Of a DNA stretch of 64,000 bases, positions 1 to 11,203 are shown one piece after another. The first letter of the stretch is position 1, and each line of letters opens with the position of its first letter. The notes under the pieces are model-generated. The model was not told the origin of the DNA. It ran no database searches and saw only the letters and a program-made list of their open reading frames with translations. The stretch is taken from the NCBI GenBank assembly GCA_033439265.1, contig JAVTVX010000020.1, positions 20,726,001 through 20,790,000 on the forward strand, given 5' to 3'. Made by a program: the position numbers and the translations under genes. This stretch comes from Dillenia suffruticosa (taxonomy: Eukaryota > Streptophyta > Magnoliopsida > Dilleniales > Dilleniaceae).

Positions 1-344
1 AATTTGATGAGATTTGTCAGACTATCACTATTGGACGAAAACATCTTCAAGTAAGGAAGATCAGAAATCAATAGTTTTTAGTTGTATTTTGTAACTTTTT
101 ATTACAATAGAAAATTAGCAAGTTGCTAGATTTTGACTTGCTGGCTGAAAGAGTTGACGTAAATATAAAATCGAATCATTATAAAATTGGGTTTATTTCT
201 CTATCATTTATTTTTATTTTTTGATACATATATTTTGAATGACTATAAGATTATTTTGAATTTAAGTGGAGTTAGATTAAAAAATTAAAATCAACAAAAA
301 ATAACCAATTCAACATTTTTTCTTGGTTGTCACAGGGACCAATA
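1..344 (+). repeat. Partial 5' LTR of the copia element
   Basis: This matches 3967-4308 with scattered substitutions. It ends in a degenerate accaata just before the primer-binding site. Its left part is cut by the window edge. Confidence 0.8.
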
Positions 345-346
345 AG

Positions 347-357
347 TGGTATCTGAG
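347..357 (+). other. Primer-binding site for tRNA-Met
   Basis: The sequence tggtatctgag lies two bases after the 5' LTR. The plant consensus complementary to initiator tRNA-Met is TGGTATCAGAG; this copy differs at one base. Its position confirms the + orientation of the element. Confidence 0.8.
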
Positions 358-479
358 TATAATGTTTTACTCCATTAAAGATACATCTTTAGAGTAAAAG
401 ATCCATGGTGTTTTTTTATACATTTGGCTAAACCATCAATAGAATATCCTACTTTGATAGTGTAAAAACTTTTCTCATT

Positions 480-1780
480 GAAAACGTATGATAGAGACAT
501 TTATAAAAACCAATGACTATGAGATTTAGGAGGGTATTAACTCCGAAAGTCTAGACGCGAAAGATCCATTAATAACCGAATATGATAAGAGCATGATTTT
601 TATAAATTTATTTCTTTGTGTTATTTCACCTATCGAATTTAAACTCATTTCTTCATGTGTTACAGTTAAAAAAATTTGAGATAGATTTTGTATCACTCGT
701 GAAAAAACCAGAATGGTGAAAGAAATTAGAATAAATTTGTTGATATAAGAGTATAAGTGTTTTCAGTTTCAGCAAATAGAGAATATCAAAGATATGTTTA
801 ATCAATTTTACTTGGCAAAAAAATTTCAAATACTGATCAAGTTAGGAAGATCATTCGTGTGCTACTAAGAGTATTGGATGCCAAGAAAATAGCAATTGAA
901 GAAATACAAGATCTAAATAAACTGTCATTGAATGAGTTAAGAATCAAACTAATGTTTTATGAGGTAGAAATTTTCTATGCTGCTGAAACAGAAGACAAGA
1001 GAAAAACAATAACTTTTGCAGCAAAAGGATGAAGTTTCTGAAGAAGAAGATGGCAACAATCAAGGGCTAAATATGCTAGCAAGAAAACTCAGTCTTGTTT
1101 TTAAGAGAAAGGGTAAGAAGTTTTTTAAATCTAAAAGCCTAACAACTCATGAAAGCTCAAGTTTAGTATATGAAAAGACAACAAGGAAAGTAGTATAAAG
1201 AAGAAATTACTTACTACAAATATAAGAACTCGGGTCACATAAAATATGAGTATCCTGTCATACTGTGAAAGATTGAGTCTCTCAAAAAGAAAGGGAAGAC
1301 AATGGTGACCACTTTGAGTGATTCAGAAGAGGTATATTCATATAATGAAAGTTTTGAAACTTCTGAAGAAATTAATCTCTGTCTAATGGCCAATAATCAA
1401 GTGAACTCTGAAAACTCTTCTGATTGTCTTTTTCAGAATATTTCTGAAATTGATAGATTGTTGAATGTTATTTCAAAACTCATGAGTAGGAATATAATCT
1501 TAGAAAATGAAAAAGATGTGCTGAGACAAACAAATCCTTTGCTGAATTTAGAGCTAAATGATTAGGACTGAAAATGAAGGTTTAAAAAATAAAAATGTAG
1601 AGTTGAAAAATGAAATTAGAATTTTTAAAAATAGGGTAGAAGATTTGTCAAAATTCATACAAATCACATTTCAAAAATTTAATAAGAATTGTGAAAAATT
1701 GTTAAAACTACTTTCGCTCAAAAAAAAGATTTTTCCAAAATCGGTTTGGGGTATAAAAGTGATTCAGAAATTAATTTAAA
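480..1780 (+). pseudogene. copia gag relic with degenerate zinc knuckle
   Basis: Translated pieces in shifting frames look like plant copia Gag. They include a region around 880-960 with the AIEEIQDLNKLSLNELR motif typical of the capsid C-terminus, a Lys-rich stretch at 1060-1140, a zinc-knuckle position at 1212-1260, a downstream acidic Ser/Glu segment from 1302 with the CLMA motif, and a coiled-coil-like Asn/Lys/Glu-rich region to 1779. In the knuckle the expected Cys residues are mostly Tyr (YYKYKNSGHIKYEYP), a G-to-A type change. Several frameshifts and stops make the gene non-functional. No protease, integrase or polymerase follows in the expected place. Confidence 0.75.
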
Positions 1781-2129
1781 AACTAATAGAACTGTTTTTG
1801 TTAAACTTGTAGAAAAAGAATAAATTAAATATTCATAGATTGTAGAAAATAGTCATAAAAACATACACAAAGGAATCAATAGAGGCACCCATAGATGCTA
1901 TAATGAAAAAGTAAAATTTCAGAAAAAATACAATATTGGATTTAAGTATAAGAAATCAATGTCAGTTCTACATATTTATAGATAGATAAATTATAGACCT
2001 AATTATTTAAGAAAAAATAATTTTTCTGACTATATATATCACAAATTTGGTCTAGAAGTTGTTTTAAAAGTTGGGTATCTAAAAATATAAAATTATGTTT
2101 TTTTATACATAACTGAACCAGAATATGTC

Positions 2130-2455
2130 TTAATAACAAATTATTGTGCTCAAATTTTATGGTCAAAACAATAAATTAGAGATTATGGGTTATACTATGA
2201 GAATATTGTGATAAAATATGACAACACGAATGCTATTTGTCTCACCACAATCTCACAAATCATTCAAAGTCTAAAGTTACAGAGGTTAAGTACTATTTTA
2301 TTAGAAATCATATTATAAATAGAGATATAGTTTTGGAGTGTGTTGATATCAAAAATCAGCTTATATGTATTTTTACAAAATTCTTAAATAGAGAGAGATT
2401 TGAAAATATTACAAATGAAATTAAAATATGTTTTCCATTTTTTTTAAAAAAATGA
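2130..2455 (+). pseudogene. copia RNase H C-terminal relic
   Basis: The end of the copia polyprotein is recognisable as NTNAICL, then after a frameshift a YYFIRNHI-type stretch, then IVLECVDIKNQL, a degraded IFTKFL box and NRERFENI. This is the usual order at the end of RNase H in Ty1/copia elements (DN.SAI, KHI..RYHFIR, D..TKPL). One frameshift near 2245 separates the two halves. It lies about 170-300 bp before the polypurine tracts and 3' LTR, as expected. Confidence 0.8.
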
Positions 2456-2763
2456 GACTGGCATAAATCAATGAAATTACTGAAATATATATATTTTTTT
2501 ATTCTCTGTTTCTCTATATAATATTTACTTTAATATTTGATCTATTTTATTTTTGATGAAACAAAAAAAGAGAGAATAGAAAAAAAATAAATACATGAAT
2601 GATAAATATATATATGCACAAATTAGGGGGGAGAAAATTAAAATATTAAAATGTCTATAAATTGAGGGGGAGATCGAAAATGTGTATTCATGATATTCGC
2701 TAGATACAAGATATTTTTAAACATTAATTTTTTTTATAGTTTTATTATCAGAAATAGAGAGAA

Positions 2764-4308
2764 TGTTAAGAAAATTATTGTCTTTTTGGCGTTTTGATAA
2801 TAACAAAATCTTTTATATTATTCTGACAATTTTACTAAATGTGCAGATTAACTTTTGTTTCGAAATTCTCATAAAAGTGGACCATAAAAGTTGTTATAGA
2901 GGGTACTATAGAGGCAAATTATCTTGAACCATAGAGAAATTTACAGAAGCAGAAGTTTTTTCTGTTATAGAGGCAAAAGTTCTTTTCATTAATTGAAGAT
3001 CTAACTCAATAATCTAAGTGTAAATCAGATACTCTACTTAGTCCAAAAATATATTTAGATACACATTTCAGTGATTCAAGAATTAATAATCAAATTTGAG
3101 ACCAGGAATTTCAAAGTTCAGAAAATTTGACAATTTTTCAAAAAAGTTGATATGATCATTTGCACATATTTAGATTATTATATTTTCTTATGCGATAAAA
3201 CTTTTTCAAATTTGGAAATTGCATATTAAAGATGGTTGTAGGATTATAAATTCAAATATTTATAATATTAAAATCTCGAGAATAAATCAAAGAAAAATAA
3301 GTAAAAGTTGGCTGGTTACTTGACTTTTTACGGGCAGAAAAATTATCCAAAAGTAAACTTTCAGCAAGGTTTCTGAATTTTCAGCAAGGTTTAACAATTA
3401 GAAAAATCTAAATCAAAGTTTATAAAGGTTAAGAGTAAAATTCAAACTTTAAACTTGAATTTGAATGGCCAGAAAATTTAAAAAATTTATGAAAAGTTTC
3501 AACCTACAAATAAAGACATTCTTTAGGAAATTTGCTGATCTTTGGGGATCATAATTTTGTTCAATTATAGTAGATTTTTTAAAATTAAAAATTCAAGTCA
3601 GAGATTATAAATATTAAGAGTGAAATTCAAATTTCAAATTTAAATTATAATAGTTGGAAAATCTTAAAGAGTCAGAAGAATCTTCAACACCTAAAAATCA
3701 AAAAAATTTTCAAGAAAGTTACTAATTTTTGACTTGTAATTTTGTGTTATTACTGTAGATTTTGAAAACTAAAAATTCAACTTAAAAAGGGGCACGTACA
3801 TCAGAAACACAAATACATTTACAAGAGCCATTTTATAAAAAAATTCCTGCGAGGAAATCCCTACAAATAAAGAGTGCTGCTTGACTATAATCCTCTGTCA
3901 TCTTCTAAATTATTTCTCTGTACTTATATTGTTGTAAGTTGAGTTGTGTAGTAAGTTTTGCGAGATAAATTTGATGAGATTTGTCAGACTATCAATGTTA
4001 GATGAAGACATCTTCAAGTAAGAAAAATAAAAAATCAACAGTTTTTTGTTGTATTTTATATCTTCTTATTATAGTGAAAAACTAACAAATTGTTAAATTC
4101 TGACATACTAGTTAGAAGAGTGGACGTAGATCTAAAATCGAACCACTATAAAATTGGGTTGTTTCTCTATCCTTTATTTATTTTTCTATTGCATATATCT
4201 AAAATGACTATAACATTATTTGAAATCTAAGTGAAGATAGATTAAAAAATTAAAGCCAACCAAGACAACCAATTTAACTTATCTTCTTGATTGTCACAAG
4301 GACCAGTA
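2764..4308 (+). repeat. 3' LTR of the copia element (about 1.5 kb)
   Basis: It starts with TGTTAAG, 91 bp after the last polypurine tract, and ends in a degenerate accagta at the point where similarity to the 5' LTR stops. Only the last 340 bp can be compared, because most of the 5' LTR is outside the window. The exact left end is inferred from the TG start. Confidence 0.65.
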
Positions 4309-5218
4309 AGGTCAATGCTTTGTGAGTACACATGATGGGCTCTACTGCCATTGGAAGAAACTTTCTAAAGGGCCACGTCTCTCTACCGTTATGGAATGAA
4401 ACTTGTTGAAGAAGTCTCAATGTATGCTATTTGGAATATGTAAATAGCAGGAGGAAAGAATAAGAGAAAGTGTAAGAGAAAGAGAGGATATAGAGAGAGG
4501 TTCTCAAGCATGCAAAAGAGCTTTTGAGAGTCTCGATTTTAGGCACACGAAAATAATACCTCTGTGTTCTTCGAAAAGTTCTTTCCATGGAAATCGTTGA
4601 AAGATTTGGCTTGTGTGTAGAGTCTGGTTTCCATCATGTGATTCCACACTCACCAGAGGATGTGATTCAACCCATTGTTCTGGATTTCATTGCATCAACA
4701 ACAAGATTGAATAAGAGGTAATTAATTTGAATTCCTTGTCTGATGTTCTGTGTCTTCCTTTACTTGGGAATTGTAGTGTTCACCAAGAGGAACTTTAGGG
4801 TTAAGGCTATTATAGCTTGTTGAACTTTTAGAAACTTGGCATAGAGATGGACTCTGCAATAGTGGTTAAGGATCTAGAGAAGGATTCGAAGGTGGATTCC
4901 CTAAAGGCAAACCTCATTTCTAAATATAGGGATATGCATCACAACACTAATGGGAGGGTGTCTATATCTATAGAGAGGTCGATGCTTGTGCTAACTTGCT
5001 TGCAAATCTTGCTCGCTCTCAAGAATTGGGAATCTAGTCCCATGATGTGCCCCTTCAAGGTAGTAAGCGACTGTTATATAAGGACACGTAATGAAATCTC
5101 TCTCCTAGAGGACTGCATTGTGTGTGTGTCTTTTTTTTTTGGGTTCTCTAGGGATCATTTGGTCTTTCTTACTGGCTGACTTGTATTTGTTGTCGGCTCG
5201 TGGCTTTTTCTCTCCTTT
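4309..5218 (+). other. Spacer between elements; weak coding-like segment
   Basis: No confirmed gene. An ATG at 4587 opens about 44 codons (MEIVERFGLCVESGF...) that run into a good splice-donor-like AG|GTAATT near 4719. A separate 110-codon open frame at 4847-5179 begins MDSAIVVKDLEKDSK. Neither resembles a family I know and they are not linked by a clear acceptor. They could be exons of a small unknown gene or chance. A GA-rich tract (4455-4500) also lies here. Confidence 0.3.
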
Positions 5219-5531
5219 TGTAAAAAACCAGCTCAAGAGAGAAGGAGAGAAATAGAAGGAGAGAGATAGTGATAGAAAGTGGAAGAGAGAGAGAGGAAGA
5301 AAGAGAGAGATAAAGAGATACAGAGAGAAAAAATAATAGAGAGAGAAAGAGATAGAGATTATGCTATCAATTCAATTCCATTACATTTTTCATGATCTTA
5401 TTGTCTTCTCATCTCAAATATTTTTATATTTTTTTCCTCTAACTACTAACTAAATAATTATTTAACTATTAACTCCTAGTTATTACGTCAATTAACTACT
5501 ACTGTCTATTAATCTAACTGGTAAAGTTACA
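5219..5531 (-). repeat. Left LTR (3' LTR) of element A
   Basis: 313 bp, TG...CA ends, GA-rich core then AT-rich tail. It aligns with 6238-6572. Confidence 0.7.
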
Positions 5532-6237
5532 ATATTTTCTCTTAAAGACATCCTTATTCTCAAAGATAGAAAATTGAAAATTGATATTTTATAAAATTTA
5601 TAAATTTTAAATTAAAATTTGCATTTGTGTTGAGAGATAAGACGGTGGAGGTGAATAATAAATTTGATTTAAATTGTATGGAAAGTAGTAGGAGGAAAGT
5701 GAAGACAAGAAAACCTGAAAGAGAGACTTTTCTTAAATTACTTTTTGATGATGAATTTTTTCCAATAAATACCAAAAATTCAATTTTTGAAGAATTTGAC
5801 AAAAAATCACTATTAATAGATTATTTCTTTAAACAATTGAAATTCTACTTTTGGCGATGGATTTTTCTCATTGAACCCCGAAAATTCTATTTTTGAAGGG
5901 TTTGACAAAAAACCAAATGAGATCTTACTTCCACCATTGATATTGCTTCAATAGTGGTGGGTAAAATATGAGACTTATACAGTTTTTCTTGATCATCGGG
6001 TTTATCTTTGTTTAGCATCTTCATGATAATTTTGAATTTGTTATCAATACTTATCATAAAAGCTTCCATTTTTTGATTTATATCTTGTAGTTTCTTATCG
6101 ATCTGAAATTGATTTTCCTTAATTTTATTTGCTAGTTATTGTATTTTTACATCTTGTTTCTTGAGTTGTTATTCGAACCAATTTTCCTCTACCATTTTTC
6201 ACTATCTTGTCGAGAACCATGAGTTCTGATACCAATT

Positions 6238-6572
6238 TATAGCAGACTAGCTCAAGAAAGAGGGAGAGAGATAGCGAGAGAAAGAGTGAGAGAGGGGAGA
6301 GAGATAAAGAGATAGAGAGAAGTTAGAGAGAGATAGAAAGAATATATAGAGAGAGAAAGAGATAGAGAAAGATTATGCTCAAAGATCAATACAATTACAT
6401 TATATTTTCTATGACTTTATGGTCTTCTTATTCTTAAATATTTATATTTTTTAATTATTTTAATTATTAACTGACTAATTAACTATTAATTGTTATATCA
6501 ATCAATTATTAATTACTAATTATAATATCAATTAATCACTATTATCTATTAATCTAATTAGTAATTGTTATA
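6238..6572 (-). repeat. Right LTR (5' LTR) of element A
   Basis: 335 bp. Its start is degenerate (TA for TG). It adjoins the Met-tRNA primer-binding site at 6223-6235 on the minus strand. Confidence 0.7.
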
Positions 6573-6789
6573 CCTTCTCTTCTTATATTGAGCCCTCCTT
6601 TGAAGACAAAAGAAAAGGGGAAAAAAGAAAAACACTAAATTGTATGGCTATACACAAGTGTCATTCAGCTAGAGATTCAAGGAAGTATTCTTGAGTTAAT
6701 ACAAAAATAGTCTGTCTTGTGACTGGTTATTAATACAGAATTAAGATGATGGAGAATGTTTCTAACTCCCACCAGGAAAAGAGGAATTC

Positions 6790-7102
6790 TGTAACAAATC
6801 TTTTCTAGAGAGGGAAAATGTATAGAGAGAGATAGAAAGAGAGAGAGAGAGAAAGAAAGAGAATTAAGATATAGAGAGAGAAAGACTATAGAGAAAGAGA
6901 GAGAGAGAATACAAGAGAGAATACAAGAGAGAAAGAGAGATTACATTTGTTTTTCATCCAATTATCTATCAATACATGTCATTATATTCTTATTTATACT
7001 ATTTTTACTAACTATTTAACTATTTCTATTAACTACCAACTAATACATTAACTATTAACTAATATTTCTAATTATGATTAACTATTAACCATAGTCATTA
7101 CA
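6790..7102 (-). repeat. Left LTR (3' LTR) of element B
   Basis: 313 bp with TG...CA ends. A polypurine tract lies immediately inside it on the minus strand. Confidence 0.75.
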
Positions 7103-7663
7103 ATACTTCCCCCTTGAGAACATCTTTGTCCTCAAGAATGAAAAATCAAGAATTGAATTTAAATTCATGAATCTTGAACCATAATTTGTATTTGTGTTGA
7201 AAGATAAAATGATGAAAACGAAAAATCGATATGACTTGAATTACATGAAGAGTAGTGAGAGAAAAATAGAAATGAGAGAATTTGATAAAGACATTTCTTA
7301 AATTTCTTTTTGGTGAATGATTTTTCCCAACGAACAATAGAAATTCAATATTTGGAGAGTTTGACAAATATCCACAATCAAGAACTTCTTTTTTGGACAA
7401 TTGAAATCTTATTTCATTAATAGGTTCTTCATTAGTCATTTGTGATTTTTCTTCCACTTTTAATATTTTTTCACTAGAAGTGAATATAATGAAAGACTCA
7501 AAAAATATATCAATATATTGTTTTTCCATGTGTATTGATATTGTTTCATTTGTCATTTGAGTTGTTTTATTGTTTTCCAAATTTTTTTTCCAATTTCTTG
7601 CTCATTTTCCACAAAAGTTTTCGTATCCTCATCGATACTCATTTTCAATCATAAAGCATTGAT

Positions 7664-7860
7664 TTGACAGTCCATATTGCTCAAGATCGACTCCCATTTT
7701 TGATTTTGCTCATGCAGATTTTGGCAAAATTTTTCCATTTGTTTATTGAATTGAAGGCGTTGCTCTCTAGTTTCATTTGCCATTTCCTACAATCTGGCTT
7801 CAATTTTCCTGAATCGATCATCAATTGCCTTCTGTTAAGTGCCTTCTGCCATCAATTCCT
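7664..7860 (-). pseudogene. gag N-terminus relic inside element B
   Basis: Reading the minus strand away from the primer-binding site gives, with interruptions, a stretch containing ELMAEGT, IDDRFRKIEARL, EMANETREQRLQFNK and QMEKFCQNLHEQNQKWESI. It is a charged, coiled-coil-like segment of the kind that opens Gag in plant gypsy elements. Stops after EGT and after EARL break it. A separate 144-codon minus-strand open frame (7580-7146) follows in the internal region but has no recognisable domain. Confidence 0.5.
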
Positions 7861-7897
7861 TCACACGTCCGAGAATTGTAAAACTCTGATACCGATT

Positions 7898-8183
7898 TGT
7901 AACAATTTTTTCTAAAGAGAGAAAATGTATAGAGAGAGATAAAAAGAGAGAGATAAAAAGAGAGAGAGAAAGAAAGAGAATTAAGAGATGAGAGAGAATG
8001 ACTATAGAGAAAGCGAGAGGGAGAATATAAGAGAGAAAGAGATGTTACATTTATTTTTAATCCAATTACCTACTAATATATGTCATTATATTTTTATTTA
8101 TATAATTTTTATTAATTATTTAACCATTTCTATTAACTTTCAACTAATATATTAACTATTAACTACTAACCATAATCATTATA
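7898..8183 (-). repeat. Right LTR (5' LTR) of element B
   Basis: 286 bp, TG start, degenerate ATA end. It is preceded on the inside by the primer-binding site at 7882-7894. Confidence 0.75.
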
Positions 8184-8465
8184 AATTGATAGACGTGTGG
8201 CGCCTCCGTCGGGTCATAGCACAATAGCGGTCCGATATGATATAACCCGACCGAGGGGAACAACGCCCTGTATCGGACACCCTTAAAAAAGCCATGGTTG
8301 GGTTGGCGGATGCCTAATTTTTTAATCCCATAATTTTATCCGGTAGGGCCACTTAAGAATCCCCATATCATTGTCACCGTTTTCCCATCAAGCAGGCCTC
8401 AAGTATGAGCACATTTATTTATTTTACAACTTCCGCGAAACACCCAAATTGAAACGTCCCTTTAA

Positions 8466-8505
<40 letters not shown>

Positions 8506-8666
8506 CATAGTCATAGACACATTGCACCCACCTGCATTGCATTACCCCCGTCGGCGACCGTCCATAACCACAAAATCCAGTTACCGCCTAAACCAACGGA
8601 AATTACTCCCTCCTCCTTAAGGGGGAAAAACCACCAAACCCCCATCTCTCTCTCTCTCTGAGAAAA
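8184..8666 (+). promoter_or_regulatory. Promoter and 5' leader of the arabinose-5-phosphate isomerase gene
   Basis: This is the only stretch left between element B and the start codon. It has a GC-richer part (8195-8290) and a pyrimidine-rich leader with a (CT)n run at 8468-8498 and another at 8646-8660, which is typical of plant core promoters and 5' UTRs. I see no clean TATA box. Because element B ends 483 bp upstream of the ATG, it may contribute to the distal promoter. Confidence 0.5.
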
Positions 8667-11203
8667 ATGGGATCTCTCCCGGTGCTTACACCTTCGAAAT
8701 CCGAAACCCAGATAAACCCAAATGACCTCCTCAATCTATTCAAATCCCAACAAAAGTACCTCAACTACTTCTTCCAAAACCTCGACCTTTCCCAAACCCT
8801 ATCCTTCACCCAAACCCTTTTGAATTCCCAAGGCACTATATTCTTCACCGGCGTCGGCAAATCAGGCTTCGTCGCCCAAAAGATCTCCCAAACTCTAAAT
8901 TCTCTCTCCATCAGATCCGGGTTTTTGTCACCCGTCGATGCTCTCCACGGAGACATCGGAATTCTCACAAGCTCCGACATTGTTGTTTTTCTGAGCAAAT
9001 CTGGGAATACTGATGAACTGCTTCGATTAGTGCCTTGTGTGAAAGCCAAAGGGGCGTATTTGATTAGTGTGACGTCGACGGAGACCAATTTGTTGATGGG
9101 CAGTTGTGATATGAACGTGCATTTGCCTTTAGAGAGAGAATTGTGTCCATTCGATTTGGCTCCGGTGACATCAACCGCCATTCAGATGGTTTTTGGGGAT
9201 ACTGTTGCGATTGCCTTAATGGGTGCTAGGAATTTGAGCAAGGAAGAGTATGCGTCGAATCATCCTGCGGGGAAAATTGGGAAAAGCCTCATTTTTAAGG
9301 TCCAATCTTTTTGCCCTTTTCTTTTGATGATATTAGGTCGTTTCAATTTGGGGATTTCAATGTCCTGATGTCGATATTTATAATTGGGGATCATGACGAT
9401 GAATTTCAACTTAAATGTTATGTTTGCTGCTTTGATATCATCTGATTTGGGATAGGATGTCTGAATTTTTTGGGATTTATGTGCTCTGATGTTGAGTACT
9501 ATAAATGGGCATTGCATTATGTCTAGAAATTTATGGATCTTCAGGGAAGAATGATTACTTTAATTTGTTCATTTTTTAGCCCTAATTTTTATCTCTTGGG
9601 TTTTGTGGTGATTCGGAATCTGAATGGTTCTGATTCGTATGGTGTTGACTTACAGATGCACATTCTTATTAATTACTTTTGATCTTGGGTGACAAATGTT
9701 GCTTATCGTCTTTTCTGGATTTGAAATTTGATTACTTTAAATTACTTAAGTTTTGATCCTAATTTTGATGTGTTCAACGTTATGGTAAGTTTTTGAAGAT
9801 TTTATCGATCTGATGTTATGTTCATTCAAGGAATTTGAGCACGTTTACTGTTGAATTTTGATTTTGGGATCATGATTTTGCTTATGTAATTGTATGTTCT
9901 ATTTTGGTTGAAGTTAATTCTGATTTGGGTGCTTCTATTCTATTGACAATTGAACTTCGTATTGGTAGAACAGAAATTTTCATGGCAATTTGGCTGTCGG
10001 TGTTGGTTTTTGTGCTTTGGTTTAGTCTAGATCTGATTTTTTTATTATTATTTTTTAATTTTCTGCACTGTATCTGCTGGTGATTGTGCTAGGTGTTGTC
10101 ATGTGAATGCGATCATTGATCACAGGGTAAAAGTTTTGCCTTTTGTTTTCAATGAACTGGTGAGGTTCAAGTTCTTCTAAAGACAGCTCATCTGATGTTG
10201 CTGTCTGGTGATGTTGAAGCTTTGTGCCTGCGCATTATGACATTATGAAAGGGACATTTTGTTAGAAGTAAGGCTAGATTTGGTTTCCAAAAATATGCAG
10301 CTAAGTATGGATTCAAGGAAATCAATGCTTTCATCTTTTATGTATTTTTTGTTAGATTTGATGAGCTGTCAAATCAAGCAATTGCTTTTCACATTCAGTT
10401 TTCAGGACAAGAAAAGTAATGAGAGAAATTTCAAAGTAGTTGCTAATGGTTTGATTCTTATAAGACGCAGGTAAAAGATGTTATGAAGAAACGAGATGAA
10501 CTTCCTGTTTGCAAGGAAGATGATCTTATAATGGATCAATTGGTTGAGCTAACAAGTAAAGGTTGCGGATGTCTACTTGTTATTGATGATGATTACCATC
10601 TTATTGGAACATTCACTGATGGTGACCTCCGGCGCACTCTAAAGGCCAGTGGAGAGGGCATTTTTAAGCTCACAGTTGGCGAAATGTGCAACAGGTGAAG
10701 AAAGCATTTTTCCTGTGAAATTGAACAAAATTGGTTTGCATTACCCGGCAACAAGGAAAATGAAGTATATTTGACATAGAATTAAATGAACTTAGTGTAA
10801 ATGCAATGCAGAATCTTGTACTTGTAACCACTAGCTCCTTTCAACTTCATTTAAAACACAAGCAAGTGATTTATGAATAATATACCCTTATCCTTCTTTC
10901 TTCAAGAAGGATGAAATGCTGGGTTAGATCCAAGGACAAAATTGTTGTCATTACTGTATGTAGTCATAGTCTATTTTATGGAAAAAACTGGAATTCATAA
11001 GGTATGCTGAATATGTGTTATGATTGGCATATCTTTGGTGTAACAGGAAGCCAAGAACAATCAGTCCTGATGCAATGGCAGTGGAAGCAATGCAGAAGAT
11101 GGAATCACCACCCTCTCCTGTACAATTCTTGCCGGTTATCAATGATCAGGGCACCTTGATAGGAATCATCACACTGCATGGATTAGTATCTGCGGGTCTG
11201 TAA
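8667..11203 (+). CDS. SETH3: Arabinose-5-phosphate isomerase (SIS + two CBS), three exons
   Basis: The enzyme interconverts ribulose-5-phosphate and arabinose-5-phosphate, the first step towards Kdo, a sugar of the pectin rhamnogalacturonan II (KdsD/KpsF family; SETH3 in Arabidopsis). Exons are 8667-9299, 10471-10694 and 11047-11203, with GT-AG introns at 9300-10470 and 10695-11046, giving 337 aa. Exon 1 encodes the SIS sugar-isomerase domain: GVGKSG at residues 62-67, LHGD at 93-96, SKSGNT at 110-115, DLAPVTST at 163-170 and HPAGKIGK at 199-206, all family hallmarks. Exon 2 encodes the first CBS motif (VKDVM from 212, [10 protein letters not shown]), and exon 3 the second (ending [15 protein letters not shown]). 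Length and domain order match the plant family, and no break is seen. The start is the first ATG after the CT-rich leader. No targeting peptide is evident, so it is probably cytosolic. Confidence 0.95.

Larger units (their letters stand above)
1..4308 (+). mobile_element. Decayed Ty1/copia LTR retrotransposon, 5' end outside window
   Basis: A stretch starting at base 1 (aatttgatgagatttgtcag) recurs almost unchanged from 3967 and stays similar to about 4308, which identifies two LTRs. Between them lie, in order, a Met-tRNA-type primer-binding site, a gag relic, a large deletion covering protease, integrase and most of reverse transcriptase, an RNase H relic, two G-rich polypurine tracts (2625-2634 and 2664-2673) and the 3' LTR. 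This order is that of plant Ty1/copia elements. The internal region is only about 2.4 kb and carries frameshifts and stops throughout, so the copy is non-autonomous and old. Confidence 0.85.
5219..6572 (-). mobile_element. TRIM/LARD-like miniature LTR element A
   Basis: Two similar terminal repeats (5219-5531 and 6238-6572) start with aligned 19-base ends (left TGTAAAAAACCAGCTCAAG) and contain the same GA-rich middle and AT-rich taactatt...taatctaa end. Just inside the right repeat, on the minus strand, is a primer-binding site (6223-6235, reverse complement TTGGTATCAGAAC). Just inside the left repeat is a purine-rich tract (about 5532-5550 on the minus strand). Flanking 5-mers are ccttt (5214-5218) and ccttc (6573-6577), a one-mismatch target-site duplication. 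The internal 0.7 kb has no intact gene. The structure is that of a short non-autonomous LTR element. Confidence 0.75.
6790..8183 (-). mobile_element. TRIM/LARD-like miniature LTR element B
   Basis: Terminal repeats 6790-7102 and 7898-8183 share their starts (left TGTAACAAATCTTTTCTAGA), a GA-rich core, and a tail ending in the conserved stretch ccatagtcattaca. The minus-strand primer-binding site at 7882-7894 reads CGGTATCAGAGTT. The tract beside the left LTR (7103-7118) reads AAGGGGGAAGTAT on the minus strand, a good polypurine tract. Flanking 5-mers are aattc (6785-6789) and aattg (8184-8188), one mismatch. The internal domain shares segments with element A, for example around 5757-5810 versus 7318-7370, so the two are one family. 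The style of the PPT-proximal sequence points to a Ty3/gypsy-derived parent. Confidence 0.8.

Noticed and set aside
5627-5896. 89-codon + strand open frame inside TRIM element A
   Set aside because: It lies in the internal region of a non-autonomous element, opposite to the element's strand, with no domain.
8765-9181. 138-codon minus-strand open frame inside the isomerase gene
   Set aside because: Antisense shadow of isomerase exon 1.
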